In this document: piece by piece, positions 1 to 6,069 of the stretch | Layout of the letters: each line of letters opens with the position of its first letter | How positions within the stretch are numbered: position 1 is the first letter of the stretch | NCBI GenBank assembly: GCA_030832695.1 | Contig: JAURIP010000026.1 | Location: 1-11,138, forward strand | DNA length: 11,138 nucleotides | Direction of reading: 5' to 3' | Origin: Sediminibacterium sp. | GTDB lineage: Bacteria > Bacteroidota > Bacteroidia > Chitinophagales > Chitinophagaceae | The notes under the pieces: model-generated | The model's input: only the letters and a program-made list of their open reading frames with translations | Told to the model about the DNA's origin: nothing | The model's database searches: none | Position numbers and translations under genes: made by a program

Positions 1-2
1 GT

Positions 3-584
3 AAATCGCAGTCAAGTAGTTTTACTAAAAATTTAGAAGCTGCCGTCCTTTTACTTGATAAATGTCATACCCGAGATCAATATAGTGCTGCTTTTGCAAA
101 AATGGAGGAATTGCACAAGCAAGATCCATCCGCTTGGTTACCTACCTATTATGCAAGCATTATAAAAGCAAGAATGGCAATGAAAAAAATGGGCGATGCT
201 GATCAACTTGCCAATGAAGCTATTCAATGGCTAAAGATTACTAAGGCGATACATAATAGTGATGAGGTGCTATGTTTGGAGAGTATAGTTTATACTTCAA
301 AAATGGCGGTTAATCCTATTTTTAGATGGAAGGTGTATGAATCAAGAATAAAGAAACCATTAGAACAGGCAATCGCTTTAAATAAAAATAATCCAAGACC
401 ATATATTTTAAAAGCCAATTTACAATATAAAATGCCCGTTTTATTTGGCGGCGGTTGTAATTCTGCAAGGCCCATTGTACAAAAAGCAAAAGCTGCCATA
501 GAGCAACAAAAATCTGAATTTACAGTAATGCCTCATTGGGGCGGACCAATTTTAGCAGATTTGATCAAGGCTTGTCCTTTATAA
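3..584 (+). CDS. TPR-like conserved protein, 5' end cut by window edge
   Basis: The reading frame is open from the left edge to a TAA at 582-584, so the 193 visible residues are the C-terminal part of a larger protein; the Met at 102 is internal, because coding-like sequence continues upstream of it. The visible part is mostly helical, with TPR-like repeats: a helix pair around 'WLPTYYASIIKARMAM', then 'PLEQAIALNKNNPRPYILKANLQY', a typical TPR signature. It then has a 'FGGGCNSARPIVQKA' segment and a near-terminal 'MPHWGG'. From memory, this combination (Pro-rich TPR turn, then FGGG, then a C-terminal P-x-W-G) occurs in exported Bacteroidota tetratricopeptide proteins of unknown function; any signal peptide would lie outside the window. 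No partner or substrate can be inferred. I am fairly sure it is a real gene and of the TPR-like fold, and make no claim about its role. Confidence 0.8.
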   Translation, partial: KSQSSSFTKNLEAAVLLLDKCHTRDQYSAAFAKMEELHKQDPSAWLPTYYASIIKARMAMKKMGDADQLANEAIQWLKITKAIHNSDEVLCLESIVYTSKMAVNPIFRWKVYESRIKKPLEQAIALNKNNPRPYILKANLQYKMPVLFGGGCNSARPIVQKAKAAIEQQKSEFTVMPHWGGPILADLIKACPL

Positions 585-752
585 AACAGACCATCTTTTA
601 TTTAGAAGTATTTTTATTTAGTCTTATTTTTTTCTAAATATTATCGGTTATCAACAATTTAGAAAATTCTCAAATGAACAACATTATCCTGTTTGGTAGG
701 GTATTTGGCTAAAAATCAATCAATTTAGGGCTTAAATATTGTTTCTTCAATT

Positions 753-770
753 GATATATAATTATATATC
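753..770. promoter_or_regulatory. Perfect 18-bp palindrome, candidate HicB operator
   Basis: GATATATAATTATATATC is its own reverse complement over all 18 bases. Its right end overlaps the first four bases of the TATCTTTG element, and the rest lies in the spacer. A dimeric repressor bound here would block RNA polymerase. HicB proteins with a C-terminal DNA-binding domain are known to repress their own operons, and the downstream HicB has such a domain, so HicB is the natural candidate. Low sequence complexity (TA-rich) tempers confidence. Confidence 0.5.
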
Positions 771-774
771 TTTG
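767..774 (+). promoter_or_regulatory. Predicted hicAB promoter, -7 element
   Basis: TATCTTTG matches the Bacteroidota -7 consensus TAnnTTTG exactly. The match to a -33 TTG is weak: TTC lies 18 bases upstream at 746-748. The expected start site is near 778-780, leaving a leader of about 10 bases before the hicA ATG at 789. No Shine-Dalgarno sequence is visible, which is usual in this phylum. Confidence 0.5.
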
Positions 775-788
775 TAAAATTAAGTCCA

Positions 789-983
789 ATGATAAAAAAG
801 GTTAAGGAGATGATTAAACTAATTGAACTTGATGGCTGGTATTTACATTCCCAAAAAGGAAGTCATAAACAATATAAACATAGTATTAAAAAAGGGAGAG
901 TGACAATTCCGGATCATGGAAAAAACGATGTACTGGATCATATGATTGTGAAATCAATTTTAAAACAGGCAGGATTATTGTAA
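789..983 (+). CDS. hicA: HicA-family toxin (mRNA interferase)
   Basis: This 64-residue protein has the complete HicA (YcfA-like) pattern. The N-terminal helix is 'KVKEMIKLIELDGWYL', then comes the signature 'QKGSHKQYKH' with the presumed catalytic His26, a 'GRVTIPDH' strand and the C-terminal 'SILKQAGL' helix. HicA toxins have a double-stranded-RNA-binding-like fold and cleave mRNA in the cytoplasm, halting growth until neutralised by HicB. The length is normal and nothing key is missing, so it is probably active. I chose the ATG at 789 because it aligns with the usual family N-terminus; the Met at 810 would remove part of the first helix. hicB follows after 17 bases in the usual toxin-first order, so the two are very likely co-transcribed from the predicted promoter at 767-774. 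Confidence 0.9.
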   Translation: MIKKVKEMIKLIELDGWYLHSQKGSHKQYKHSIKKGRVTIPDHGKNDVLDHMIVKSILKQAGLL

Positions 984-1000
984 ACTTTAACTATACAATT

Positions 1001-1405
1001 ATGAAAAAAAACATTGTTGAAATTTTCTTTGCTGCTAAAAACTTTTCAGCGCATGTGCCACAACTTCCTGGTTGTGTGTCAACAGGGAAAACGCCAGATG
1101 ATATAAAATCTAATATTATAGAAGCAATTCAATTTCACTTAGAAGGTATAAAAGAGGATGGCGATAAACCGCCAGTTGCATTTAGAGGAAAATTTGAACT
1201 TATTTTTAAATTTGATACACAGAGTTTACTGAAATATTATAAGAATGTAATTACAGGTTCTGCTTTAGAAAAATATTCTGGCATCAATCAAAAGCAATTG
1301 AATCATTATGCAAATTTGCATAGAAAACCTAGGGTTGATCAAATTAAAAAAATACAATTGGCGTTTCATAATCTAGGAAAAGAACTGATGGCGGTTGAAT
1401 TGTAA
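1001..1405 (+). CDS. hicB: HicB-family antitoxin with C-terminal HTH
   Basis: This 134-residue protein is the partner of HicA. Residues about 1-65 form the HicB partial RNase-H-like fold, recognisable from 'FSAHVPQLPGCVSTGKTPDDIKSN' and 'EAIQFHLEG', which binds and masks the toxin. After a linker with 'ELIFKFDTQSLLKYY', residues about 85-130 look like an XRE-type helix-turn-helix: 'ITGSALEKYSGINQKQLNHY' followed by 'KPRVDQIKKIQLAFHNLG'. This longer form is common in Bacteroidota, and the HTH normally gives operon autorepression. The start at 1001 is the first ATG after the hicA stop, and the TPGC-like strand falls where expected. The gene ends 11 bases before the convergent pdxA stop, with no obvious terminator between. 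DNA binding at the palindrome at 753-770 is inferred. Confidence 0.88.
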   Translation: MKKNIVEIFFAAKNFSAHVPQLPGCVSTGKTPDDIKSNIIEAIQFHLEGIKEDGDKPPVAFRGKFELIFKFDTQSLLKYYKNVITGSALEKYSGINQKQLNHYANLHRKPRVDQIKKIQLAFHNLGKELMAVEL

Positions 1406-1416
1406 CGAAAAATTAA

Positions 1417-2508
1417 TTAATCCATCCCCTCCAAAATTTCATCCTTGGTTCCAGCAAACATGCGGGCGCTCATTTTTTTCATTGGATTTAAGCGCATATC
1501 TCTGTATCCTTGGCGGGCATGTATAATTCTGATACATTCAAATATGCTTGCTGTAAAGGAGCCTGCGTCAGCTTTATTTTTACCTGCAATATCAAATGCA
1601 GTGCCGTGATCGGGACTGGTTCTTACAATTGGTAAGCCAGCAGTAAAATTAACCCCTTCACCAAATGCCAATGATTTAAATGGAATTAAACCTTGGTCAT
1701 GGTACATGGCTAACACGCCATCAAATTTTTCATGTTGGCCTCTTGCAAAAAATGCATCTGCAGAATAAGGACCGTATACCAACATTTGTTGTTTACTTTC
1801 CTTAATCGCTGGTTTTATAATTTCAATTTCTTCCTTTCCAATTAAACCATCATCACCTGCATGTGGGTTTAATGCCAATACCGCAATGCGAGGTGCATCA
1901 ATACCAAAATCCTTTTTCAAACTACTATTTAGTATAGTGAGCTTTTGTTTTATTTTATCTTTGGTAATATAAGTACCTACTTCTTGTATGGTGATATGTT
2001 CAGTGACCAACGCCATTCTTAAATTATCGGCAACTAATAACATTAAATTTTCAGTGTTCCCAAATGCATGTTGTAAATAAGGGGTATGTCCACTAAAATT
2101 AAAACTAGGAGATTGAATATTTTTTTTGTGAATAGGTGCAGTGACCAATCCATCAATATGATTATTTTTTAAAGCAGTTACCGCAGCTTCTAGGGAAATG
2201 AGTGCATACTTGCCACCAATTTCTGAAGTTTCACCCGGGGTAATAGCAACTTCTTCCTCCCAGCAATTCATTACATTGACTTGCTTTGGATTTAACTTTG
2301 AAAAATCATTAATGGAGGCGTAATTAATTGCAAATTCAGGTAGCCCCTTTTTGTAAAAATTCAAGCATTTATTGTTCGCAAATATTACAGGAACCATAAA
2401 GTCCAACAAGCGATTATCGGACAATGATTTTATGATTAATTCAATGCCAATACCGTTTAAATCGCCACAAGTAAAGCCAATAATTGGTTTTTTGATTTCC
2501 GGGGTCAT
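1417..2508 (-). CDS. pdxA: 4-hydroxythreonine-4-phosphate dehydrogenase
   Basis: PdxA oxidises 4-phosphohydroxy-L-threonine with NAD(P)+; the product condenses with deoxyxylulose 5-phosphate through PdxJ to give pyridoxine 5'-phosphate. It acts in the cytoplasm as a metal-dependent dimer. Counting from the chosen start (363 residues), 'FTCGDLNGIGIE' is the N-terminal family motif. The three metal-ligand histidines are present: His141 in 'SGHTPYLQ', His216 in 'NPHAGDDG' and His270 in 'MYHDQG'. They are followed by 'GVNFTAGLPIVRTSPDHGTA'. The frame is open to 2541, but the added residues are not family-like; the Met at 2508 (or 2514, two codons earlier) gives the usual short lead before 'IIGFT'. 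A weak -7-like TACTTTTA lies just upstream on this strand. It diverges from rsmA across about 50 bp. The pdxA-rsmA neighbourhood is also found in E. coli, although there the two genes run in the same direction. Confidence 0.93.
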   Translation of the reverse strand: MTPEIKKPIIGFTCGDLNGIGIELIIKSLSDNRLLDFMVPVIFANNKCLNFYKKGLPEFAINYASINDFSKLNPKQVNVMNCWEEEVAITPGETSEIGGKYALISLEAAVTALKNNHIDGLVTAPIHKKNIQSPSFNFSGHTPYLQHAFGNTENLMLLVADNLRMALVTEHITIQEVGTYITKDKIKQKLTILNSSLKKDFGIDAPRIAVLALNPHAGDDGLIGKEEIEIIKPAIKESKQQMLVYGPYSADAFFARGQHEKFDGVLAMYHDQGLIPFKSLAFGEGVNFTAGLPIVRTSPDHGTAFDIAGKNKADAGSFTASIFECIRIIHARQGYRDMRLNPMKKMSARMFAGTKDEILEGMD

Positions 2509-2546
2509 ATCCATTTGATTAGGCTGTAAAAGTACGCACAAAAACC

Positions 2547-2554
2547 TAACTTTG
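2547..2554 (+). promoter_or_regulatory. Predicted rsmA promoter, -7 element (near-leaderless)
   Basis: TAACTTTG fits TAnnTTTG exactly and ends only 4 bases before the rsmA ATG at 2559. In this promoter class transcription starts a few bases after the element, so the mRNA would begin at or within a base or two of the start codon. No good -33 TTG is present at the usual spacing, so confidence is moderate. Confidence 0.45.
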
Positions 2555-2558
2555 CTTC

Positions 2559-3326
2559 ATGCAGTACACGCTAAAAAAATCATTGGGACAGCACTTTCTA
2601 AAGGATGCCTCCATTTGTATTAGAATTAAGGATGCCTTGCTTGATCATGAAATTGCCCAATTATTGGAAGTAGGCCCTGGCGGAGGTGCGTTAACGCAGC
2701 ATATTCATGATATCCCCACCAAGGATTTCAAGGCCATTGAGCTGGATACCGAAAAAGTGAATTTTTTATTGCATACTTATCCTGAATTACAAGGTAAATT
2801 GATCAATGTCGATTTTTTAGAAATGGACATCCCTTTTTCGGATGAATTTGTGGTGGTGGGCAATTTCCCCTACAATATATCTACGCAGATTGTTTTTAAA
2901 GTATTGGATTGGAAATTACAAGTGCCTGTGATGATTGGCATGTTTCAAAAGGAAGTAGCGGAGCGTATTGCGGCCAAGCCCAATTCAAAAGCCTATGGCA
3001 TTTTGAGTGTTTTAGCGCAAGCGTTTTATGAGGTGACTTATTTATTTGATGTGCCACCGGAATCATTTACACCACCACCCAAAGTAATGAGTGGCGTGAT
3101 TCAAATGAAACGTAAAACAAGTTTTCCAACGATGCTTTCGGAAAAAAGTTTTTATCATATTGTAAAAATGGCTTTTGGTCAGCGTCGTAAAATGTTACGC
3201 AATCCATTAAAGCCTTATTTTACTGCAGCGCAATTAGAGGATCCGATTTTTACGAAGCGTGCTGAAAATTTAACTTTTGAGGATTTTGCAGCCTTAACCT
3301 TTAAAATGCATGTTGCATCCACTTAA
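2559..3326 (+). CDS. rsmA: 16S rRNA A1518/A1519 dimethyltransferase RsmA (KsgA)
   Basis: RsmA transfers four methyl groups from S-adenosylmethionine to two adjacent adenines in helix 45 of 16S rRNA, a late quality-control step in 30S assembly; its loss gives kasugamycin resistance. At 255 residues it has normal family length. 'LGQHFL' (residues 9-14) is the N-terminal signature. The SAM-binding motif I is 'LEVGPGGGALT' (36-46), Glu61 and Asp63 in 'IELD' fit the ribose-binding acidic loop, and Asp85 follows 'LINV'. The catalytic motif IV is 'NFPYNIST' (102-109), and the C-terminal helical domain includes 'FGQRRKMLRNPLK'. The ATG at 2559 sits directly before the family N-terminus. It is divergent from pdxA and followed by a hydroxyacid dehydrogenase gene 31 bases downstream, probably co-transcribed. 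Confidence 0.96.
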   Translation: MQYTLKKSLGQHFLKDASICIRIKDALLDHEIAQLLEVGPGGGALTQHIHDIPTKDFKAIELDTEKVNFLLHTYPELQGKLINVDFLEMDIPFSDEFVVVGNFPYNISTQIVFKVLDWKLQVPVMIGMFQKEVAERIAAKPNSKAYGILSVLAQAFYEVTYLFDVPPESFTPPPKVMSGVIQMKRKTSFPTMLSEKSFYHIVKMAFGQRRKMLRNPLKPYFTAAQLEDPIFTKRAENLTFEDFAALTFKMHVAST

Positions 3327-3357
3327 ACAGCTTATTCGAAATAAAATATTTTTACAA

Positions 3358-4287
3358 ATGGGATTGAGAATTATTATAACAGCACCTACGCCTCCTTTTT
3401 TAATGGAAACATTAACACAAAAGGGCTATGAAGTTATTTATGAACCTGCAATTTCCTATGAAGCTTTGTCAAAAATTATTGATACCGCTACGGGATTAAT
3501 TGTTACAACGCGTTTGAAAATTGATCAATCTTTGATTAATGTTGCAACGCAATTAAAATGGATTGGTCGTATCGGAAGTGGGATGGAATTAATTGATACC
3601 GAATTTGCGGCTTCAAAAAATATTCAATGTTTTAGTACGCCCGAAGGAAACTGTACCACCGTTGGCGAACATACTTTAGGTTTATTATTAAGTTTAATGA
3701 ACCGTATTGCTAGCGCCTATACACAAATTAAAAATGGTCAATGGATTCGAGACGCGAATAGGGCAGATGAGCTCACTGGAAAAACAGTGGGCATTATTGG
3801 TTTAGGTCATACGGGGGGTGCTTTTGCAAAAGTTTTATCTGGTTTTGATGTCAAAATATTAGCCCATGATATTTACAAAACCAATTTTGATACGGCGCAA
3901 ATTAAACAAGCTAGTTTACAGCAAATCCAAACAGAGGCTGATGTGATTAGTTTGCATCTGCCTTTAACGGAGCTTACCCATCATTATGCGAATGATTCCT
4001 TTTTTAATGCATGCGTCCAAAAACCCTATTTTTTAAGTACTTGTAGGGGTGCGGTAACCAATACCGATGCTTTGCTTAAAGCGCTTCAAAATCAACTAGT
4101 TAGGGGGGTGGGGATGGATGTATTGGAAAACGAACAATTAGATAGCTATACGCCTTCAGAACAGGCGCGTTTAAAGGCCTTGATGGATTACCCCAATTTT
4201 ATTTTAACGCCCCATATTGCAGGCTATAGCCAGGAAGCGTATTTCAAGATGTCCCAAATCCTATTAGGGAAATTAGGCATTATTTGA
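3358..4287 (+). CDS. D-2-hydroxyacid dehydrogenase family (SerA/PdxB-like)
   Basis: This NAD-dependent oxidoreductase has 309 residues from the chosen start. The Rossmann motif is 'GIIGLGHTGG' (GxGxxG at 148-153) with Asp171 placed to bind the NAD ribose. The catalytic triad of the family is present: Arg230 in 'STCRGA', Glu259 in 'DVLENE' and His286 in 'TPHIAGYS'. The frame also has an ATG at 3310 overlapping rsmA by 17 bases, but the extra 16 residues are not family-like, whereas 'MGLRIIITAPTPP' at 3358 starts directly at the first beta strand; a -7-like TATTTTTA lies just before it. Such proteins are usually annotated as phosphoglycerate dehydrogenase. The C-terminal ACT domain of long SerA and the dimerisation domain of PdxB are both absent. 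Nearby pdxA makes erythronate-4-phosphate oxidation a possible alternative. Family is certain, substrate unknown. Confidence 0.85.
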   Translation: MGLRIIITAPTPPFLMETLTQKGYEVIYEPAISYEALSKIIDTATGLIVTTRLKIDQSLINVATQLKWIGRIGSGMELIDTEFAASKNIQCFSTPEGNCTTVGEHTLGLLLSLMNRIASAYTQIKNGQWIRDANRADELTGKTVGIIGLGHTGGAFAKVLSGFDVKILAHDIYKTNFDTAQIKQASLQQIQTEADVISLHLPLTELTHHYANDSFFNACVQKPYFLSTCRGAVTNTDALLKALQNQLVRGVGMDVLENEQLDSYTPSEQARLKALMDYPNFILTPHIAGYSQEAYFKMSQILLGKLGII

Positions 4288-4298
4288 CCTTAATTTAA

Positions 4299-4306
4299 TA
4301 TCTTTG
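4299..4306 (+). promoter_or_regulatory. Predicted greA promoter, -7 element
   Basis: TATCTTTG is an exact match to TAnnTTTG, lying 11 bases after the dehydrogenase stop codon. The expected start site is near 4310, giving a leader of about 58 bases to the greA ATG at 4369. A TTTG at 4283-4286 is too close (12-base spacer) to be a normal -33 element, so this rests on the -7 match and position. Confidence 0.42.
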
Positions 4307-4313
4307 CTTAATA

Positions 4314-4350
4314 GTGCAACGCTTCATTTATGTGGCGTTGTATTTTTTTT
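4314..4350 (+). terminator. Hairpin plus T8 tract in the greA leader
   Basis: GCAACGC (4316-4322) pairs with GCGTTGT (4335-4341), extendable outward by T4315-A4342, with a 12-base loop, and is followed by eight T (4343-4350). This is a standard intrinsic terminator shape. It may end the rsmA-dehydrogenase transcript, but it lies downstream of the predicted greA promoter, so it may also act as a leader attenuator. Confidence 0.7.
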
Positions 4351-4368
4351 ATAACTAAAGTGAACTGT

Positions 4369-4845
4369 ATGAGTGAAATTAATATGTATGTAACGCAAGA
4401 GACCTTTGATAAAATGCGTGAGGAATTACATCGAATGAAATCGGTGGATCGTCCTGCGGCTTCAAGAGCTATTGGTGAAGCTAGAGAAAAAGGGGATTTA
4501 AAGGAGAATGCGGAATATGATTCGGCTAAGGAAGCACAAGGCATGTTAGAAGCAAAAATTAAGCAACACGAATCTGCTATTTCTAATGCGAAGATCGTGG
4601 ATGTCACTACCATTGATACGAGTAAGGTGACTATTTTAACCAAAGTGACCATTACCAATCAAGCGACTAAAAAAACAGTCACTTATCATTTGGTTGGAGA
4701 AAAAGAAGCTGATTTGAAAGCTGGTAAAATTTCAGCATCATCTCCAATTGGCAAAGGCTTATTAGGTAAAAAAGTAGGTGAAATTGCTGAAATAATTGCA
4801 CCGAATGGTACTATGAAATTTATGATTGACAATATTACTATTTAG
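4369..4845 (+). CDS. greA: Transcription elongation factor GreA
   Basis: GreA enters the secondary channel of stalled, backtracked RNA polymerase and stimulates cleavage of the extruded RNA 3' end so that elongation resumes. The protein is 158 residues, the normal length. An N-terminal coiled coil spans about residues 8-75 and carries the tip sequence 'GDLKENAEYDSAKEAQ' with the catalytic acidic pair Asp43 and Glu46. The C-terminal FKBP-like domain includes 'SPIGKGLLGKKVGE'. An upstream in-frame ATG at 4330 would add 13 non-family residues and lies inside the terminator-like hairpin loop, so 4369 is the right start. A strong terminator follows at 4876-4918, so greA is probably transcribed alone. 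The leader hairpin just upstream suggests control by premature termination, which is inferred. Confidence 0.96.
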   Translation: MSEINMYVTQETFDKMREELHRMKSVDRPAASRAIGEAREKGDLKENAEYDSAKEAQGMLEAKIKQHESAISNAKIVDVTTIDTSKVTILTKVTITNQATKKTVTYHLVGEKEADLKAGKISASSPIGKGLLGKKVGEIAEIIAPNGTMKFMIDNITI

Positions 4846-4875
4846 TAATACGAAGATACTTTAGGATAACACCCC

Positions 4876-4918
4876 AAACGAAGCGCACACATTAATCTTG
4901 TGGGCGCTTCGTTTTTTT
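4876..4918 (+). terminator. Strong intrinsic terminator after greA
   Basis: CGAAGCGC-A-CAC (4879-4890) pairs with GTG-G-GCGCTTCG (4900-4911) with one A/G mismatch and a 9-base loop, then seven T follow (4912-4918). Three A on the 5' side extend the stem into the T tract. The GC-rich stem in an AT-rich background makes this the clearest terminator in the window. It separates greA from the HIT gene. Confidence 0.9.
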
Positions 4919-4947
4919 AATTAAATTAGTGTCTCAATACTTTCATT

Positions 4948-5343
4948 ATGACTTTATTTTCAAAAATTATTGCAGGTGAAATTCCTTCCTATAAAATTGC
5001 AGAATCGGAAAAGTTTTTTGCTTTCCTAGATATTTTCCCTTTACAAAAAGGACATGTATTGGTAGTACCTAAAATGGAAGTAGATAAAATTTTTGAAGTA
5101 CCTGATGATTTTTTAGCGGAGTTATTAATTTTTGCAAAACCTATTGCCAAAGCCATTGAACAAAGTTTTCCTTGTAATCGCGTTGGCATGGTTACCGTAG
5201 GTTTGGAAGTACCCCATGCACATCTGCATTTAATTCCAATTAATGAAGCAAAGGATATGGAATTTTCACAGCCTAAATTAAAATTAAGCAAGGAGGAATT
5301 TGAAGCCATTCAAAAAAGCATCCAATCGCATTTGCCTGCGTAA
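4948..5343 (+). CDS. HIT-family (histidine triad) hydrolase
   Basis: This 131-residue protein has the whole HIT fold: N-terminal 'FSKIIAGEIPSYKI', 'AFLDIFPLQKGHVLVVPK' in the core strands, and the active-site triad 'HAHLHLIP' with His90, His92 and His94. HIT enzymes of the HinT branch hydrolyse nucleoside phosphoramidates or dinucleotide-like substrates; the physiological substrate in bacteria is usually unclear. Here the position resembles the greA-HIT pairing I recall from other Bacteroidota, but the strong terminator in between implies its own promoter in the roughly 29 bases before the ATG, where only a weak TACTTTC is visible. Family assignment is secure; substrate is not. It converges on ruvC across 117 bp in which I see no clear hairpin. 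Confidence 0.93.
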   Translation: MTLFSKIIAGEIPSYKIAESEKFFAFLDIFPLQKGHVLVVPKMEVDKIFEVPDDFLAELLIFAKPIAKAIEQSFPCNRVGMVTVGLEVPHAHLHLIPINEAKDMEFSQPKLKLSKEEFEAIQKSIQSHLPA

Positions 5344-5460
5344 TTTTTTAAATCATAATTTGTAAGATGCATACGTATTAGATAATTAGTTTTATCGACT
5401 CCTTCTTTGTAAACGTAAGATGTTATTGGAAGATTTGGGTAAACGAGTATTTTGCTGGTG

Positions 5461-6027
5461 CTACTTTAGCTTTTGCCTTCCTGGATTTTTTGCTAAAAAA
5501 GCATCCCAGCCTTTTAATCCTTTTGCTGTGGGTATAACAGGACTACTCATTTGATACCAATGACAAAGCGCAACACCTAATGCGTCGGTGGCATCAAAAT
5601 ATTTAGGTTGGCTTTTTAAATCTAAAATACGCTCCAACATTTTCCATACCATATCCTTATCGGCATTACCATTCCCGGTAATAGATTGTTTTACTTTTTT
5701 AGGGGCATATTCCGTCACCGGTAATTTAAACTGCATCGCAGCTGCAATCGCCACTCCTTGCGCGCGGCCTAACTTGAGCATGCTTTGTACGTTTTTCCCA
5801 AAAAAAGGGGCTTCAATGGCAAAATGTGCAGGCTGGTATTTTTCGATGAGTTCAATGATTTTAGCATGTATCAATTGGAGGCGCGCGTAAATATCCTTTT
5901 CCTTGGTCAATTTTAATACATCCATATGGATTAAAACAGGCTTTGTTCCTCCTTTTAAAACAGCAAAACCTAGAATTTGTGTTCCTGGATCAATTCCTAA
6001 AATAATGGGTGTTTTTGACATTTGCAT
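5461..6027 (-). CDS. ruvC: Holliday junction endodeoxyribonuclease RuvC
   Basis: RuvC is a dimeric nuclease that cuts four-way DNA junctions during recombinational repair, working with the RuvAB branch-migration motor. The 188-residue protein has the RNase-H-like core with all four acidic metal ligands in order: Asp13 in 'LGIDPGTQILGFAVL', Glu72 in 'FAIEAPFFGKNVQS', and Asp145 and Asp148 in 'YFDATDALGVALCHWYQ'. Their spacing mirrors the known E. coli set. 'YAPKKVKQSITGNGNADKDMV' is the usual DNA-binding segment. Two ATGs, at 6027 and 6021, are both possible starts; I keep the first. A -7-like CATATTTG (6036-6043, minus strand) lies 8 bases upstream. ruvAB are not visible here. The gene diverges from the flippase-like gene with only 42 bp between them. 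Confidence 0.95.
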   Translation of the reverse strand: MQMSKTPIILGIDPGTQILGFAVLKGGTKPVLIHMDVLKLTKEKDIYARLQLIHAKIIELIEKYQPAHFAIEAPFFGKNVQSMLKLGRAQGVAIAAAMQFKLPVTEYAPKKVKQSITGNGNADKDMVWKMLERILDLKSQPKYFDATDALGVALCHWYQMSSPVIPTAKGLKGWDAFLAKNPGRQKLK

Positions 6028-6035
6028 TAAAGTTA

Positions 6036-6043
6036 CAAATATG
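6036..6043 (-). promoter_or_regulatory. Weak candidate ruvC -7 element
   Basis: On the minus strand CATATTTG matches TAnnTTTG at all fixed positions but the first, ending 8 bases before the ruvC ATG. No TTG at a normal -33 spacing is present, so this is only a positional candidate in the short divergent gap. Confidence 0.22.
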
Positions 6044-6069
6044 ATGGCAAATTCCGAACTTTACCGCCA

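Larger units (their letters stand above)
585..788. other. AT-rich intergenic region
   Basis: This 204-bp gap separates the TPR-like gene from hicA. It is very AT-rich and holds no convincing open frame. The octamer ATTTAGAA occurs at 600-607 and 657-664 and its inverse TTCTAAAT at 632-639, but the loop between the inverted copies is 24 bases, so it is a poor terminator. The last 40 bases carry the hicA promoter and palindrome described separately. Confidence 0.5.

Noticed and set aside
600..664. Repeated ATTTAGAA / TTCTAAAT octamers after the TPR-like gene
   Set aside because: The loop is 24 bases, the stem is almost all A-T, and such octamers are expected by chance in sequence this AT-rich; not called as a terminator or array.
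4330..4368. Upstream in-frame ATG extending GreA by 13 residues
   Set aside because: The extra residues are not GreA-like, and the codon lies in the loop of the terminator-like hairpin; the Met at 4369 matches the normal family start.
4308..4658. Minus-strand open frame opposite greA
   Set aside because: It lies fully antisense to a certain gene and its translation resembles no known family.
4989..5309. Minus-strand open frame opposite the HIT gene
   Set aside because: It is a shadow of a gene with an intact histidine triad; its own translation is Ser/Lys-rich and unrecognisable.
5344..5460. Convergent gap between the HIT gene and ruvC
   Set aside because: Looked for a bidirectional terminator or small RNA; only an 8-base direct repeat (GTAAGATG at 5362 and 5415) was seen, which is not significant.
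5588..5890. Plus-strand open frame opposite ruvC
   Set aside because: ruvC has all four catalytic acids on the minus strand; the plus-strand frame is a by-product of its codon use.
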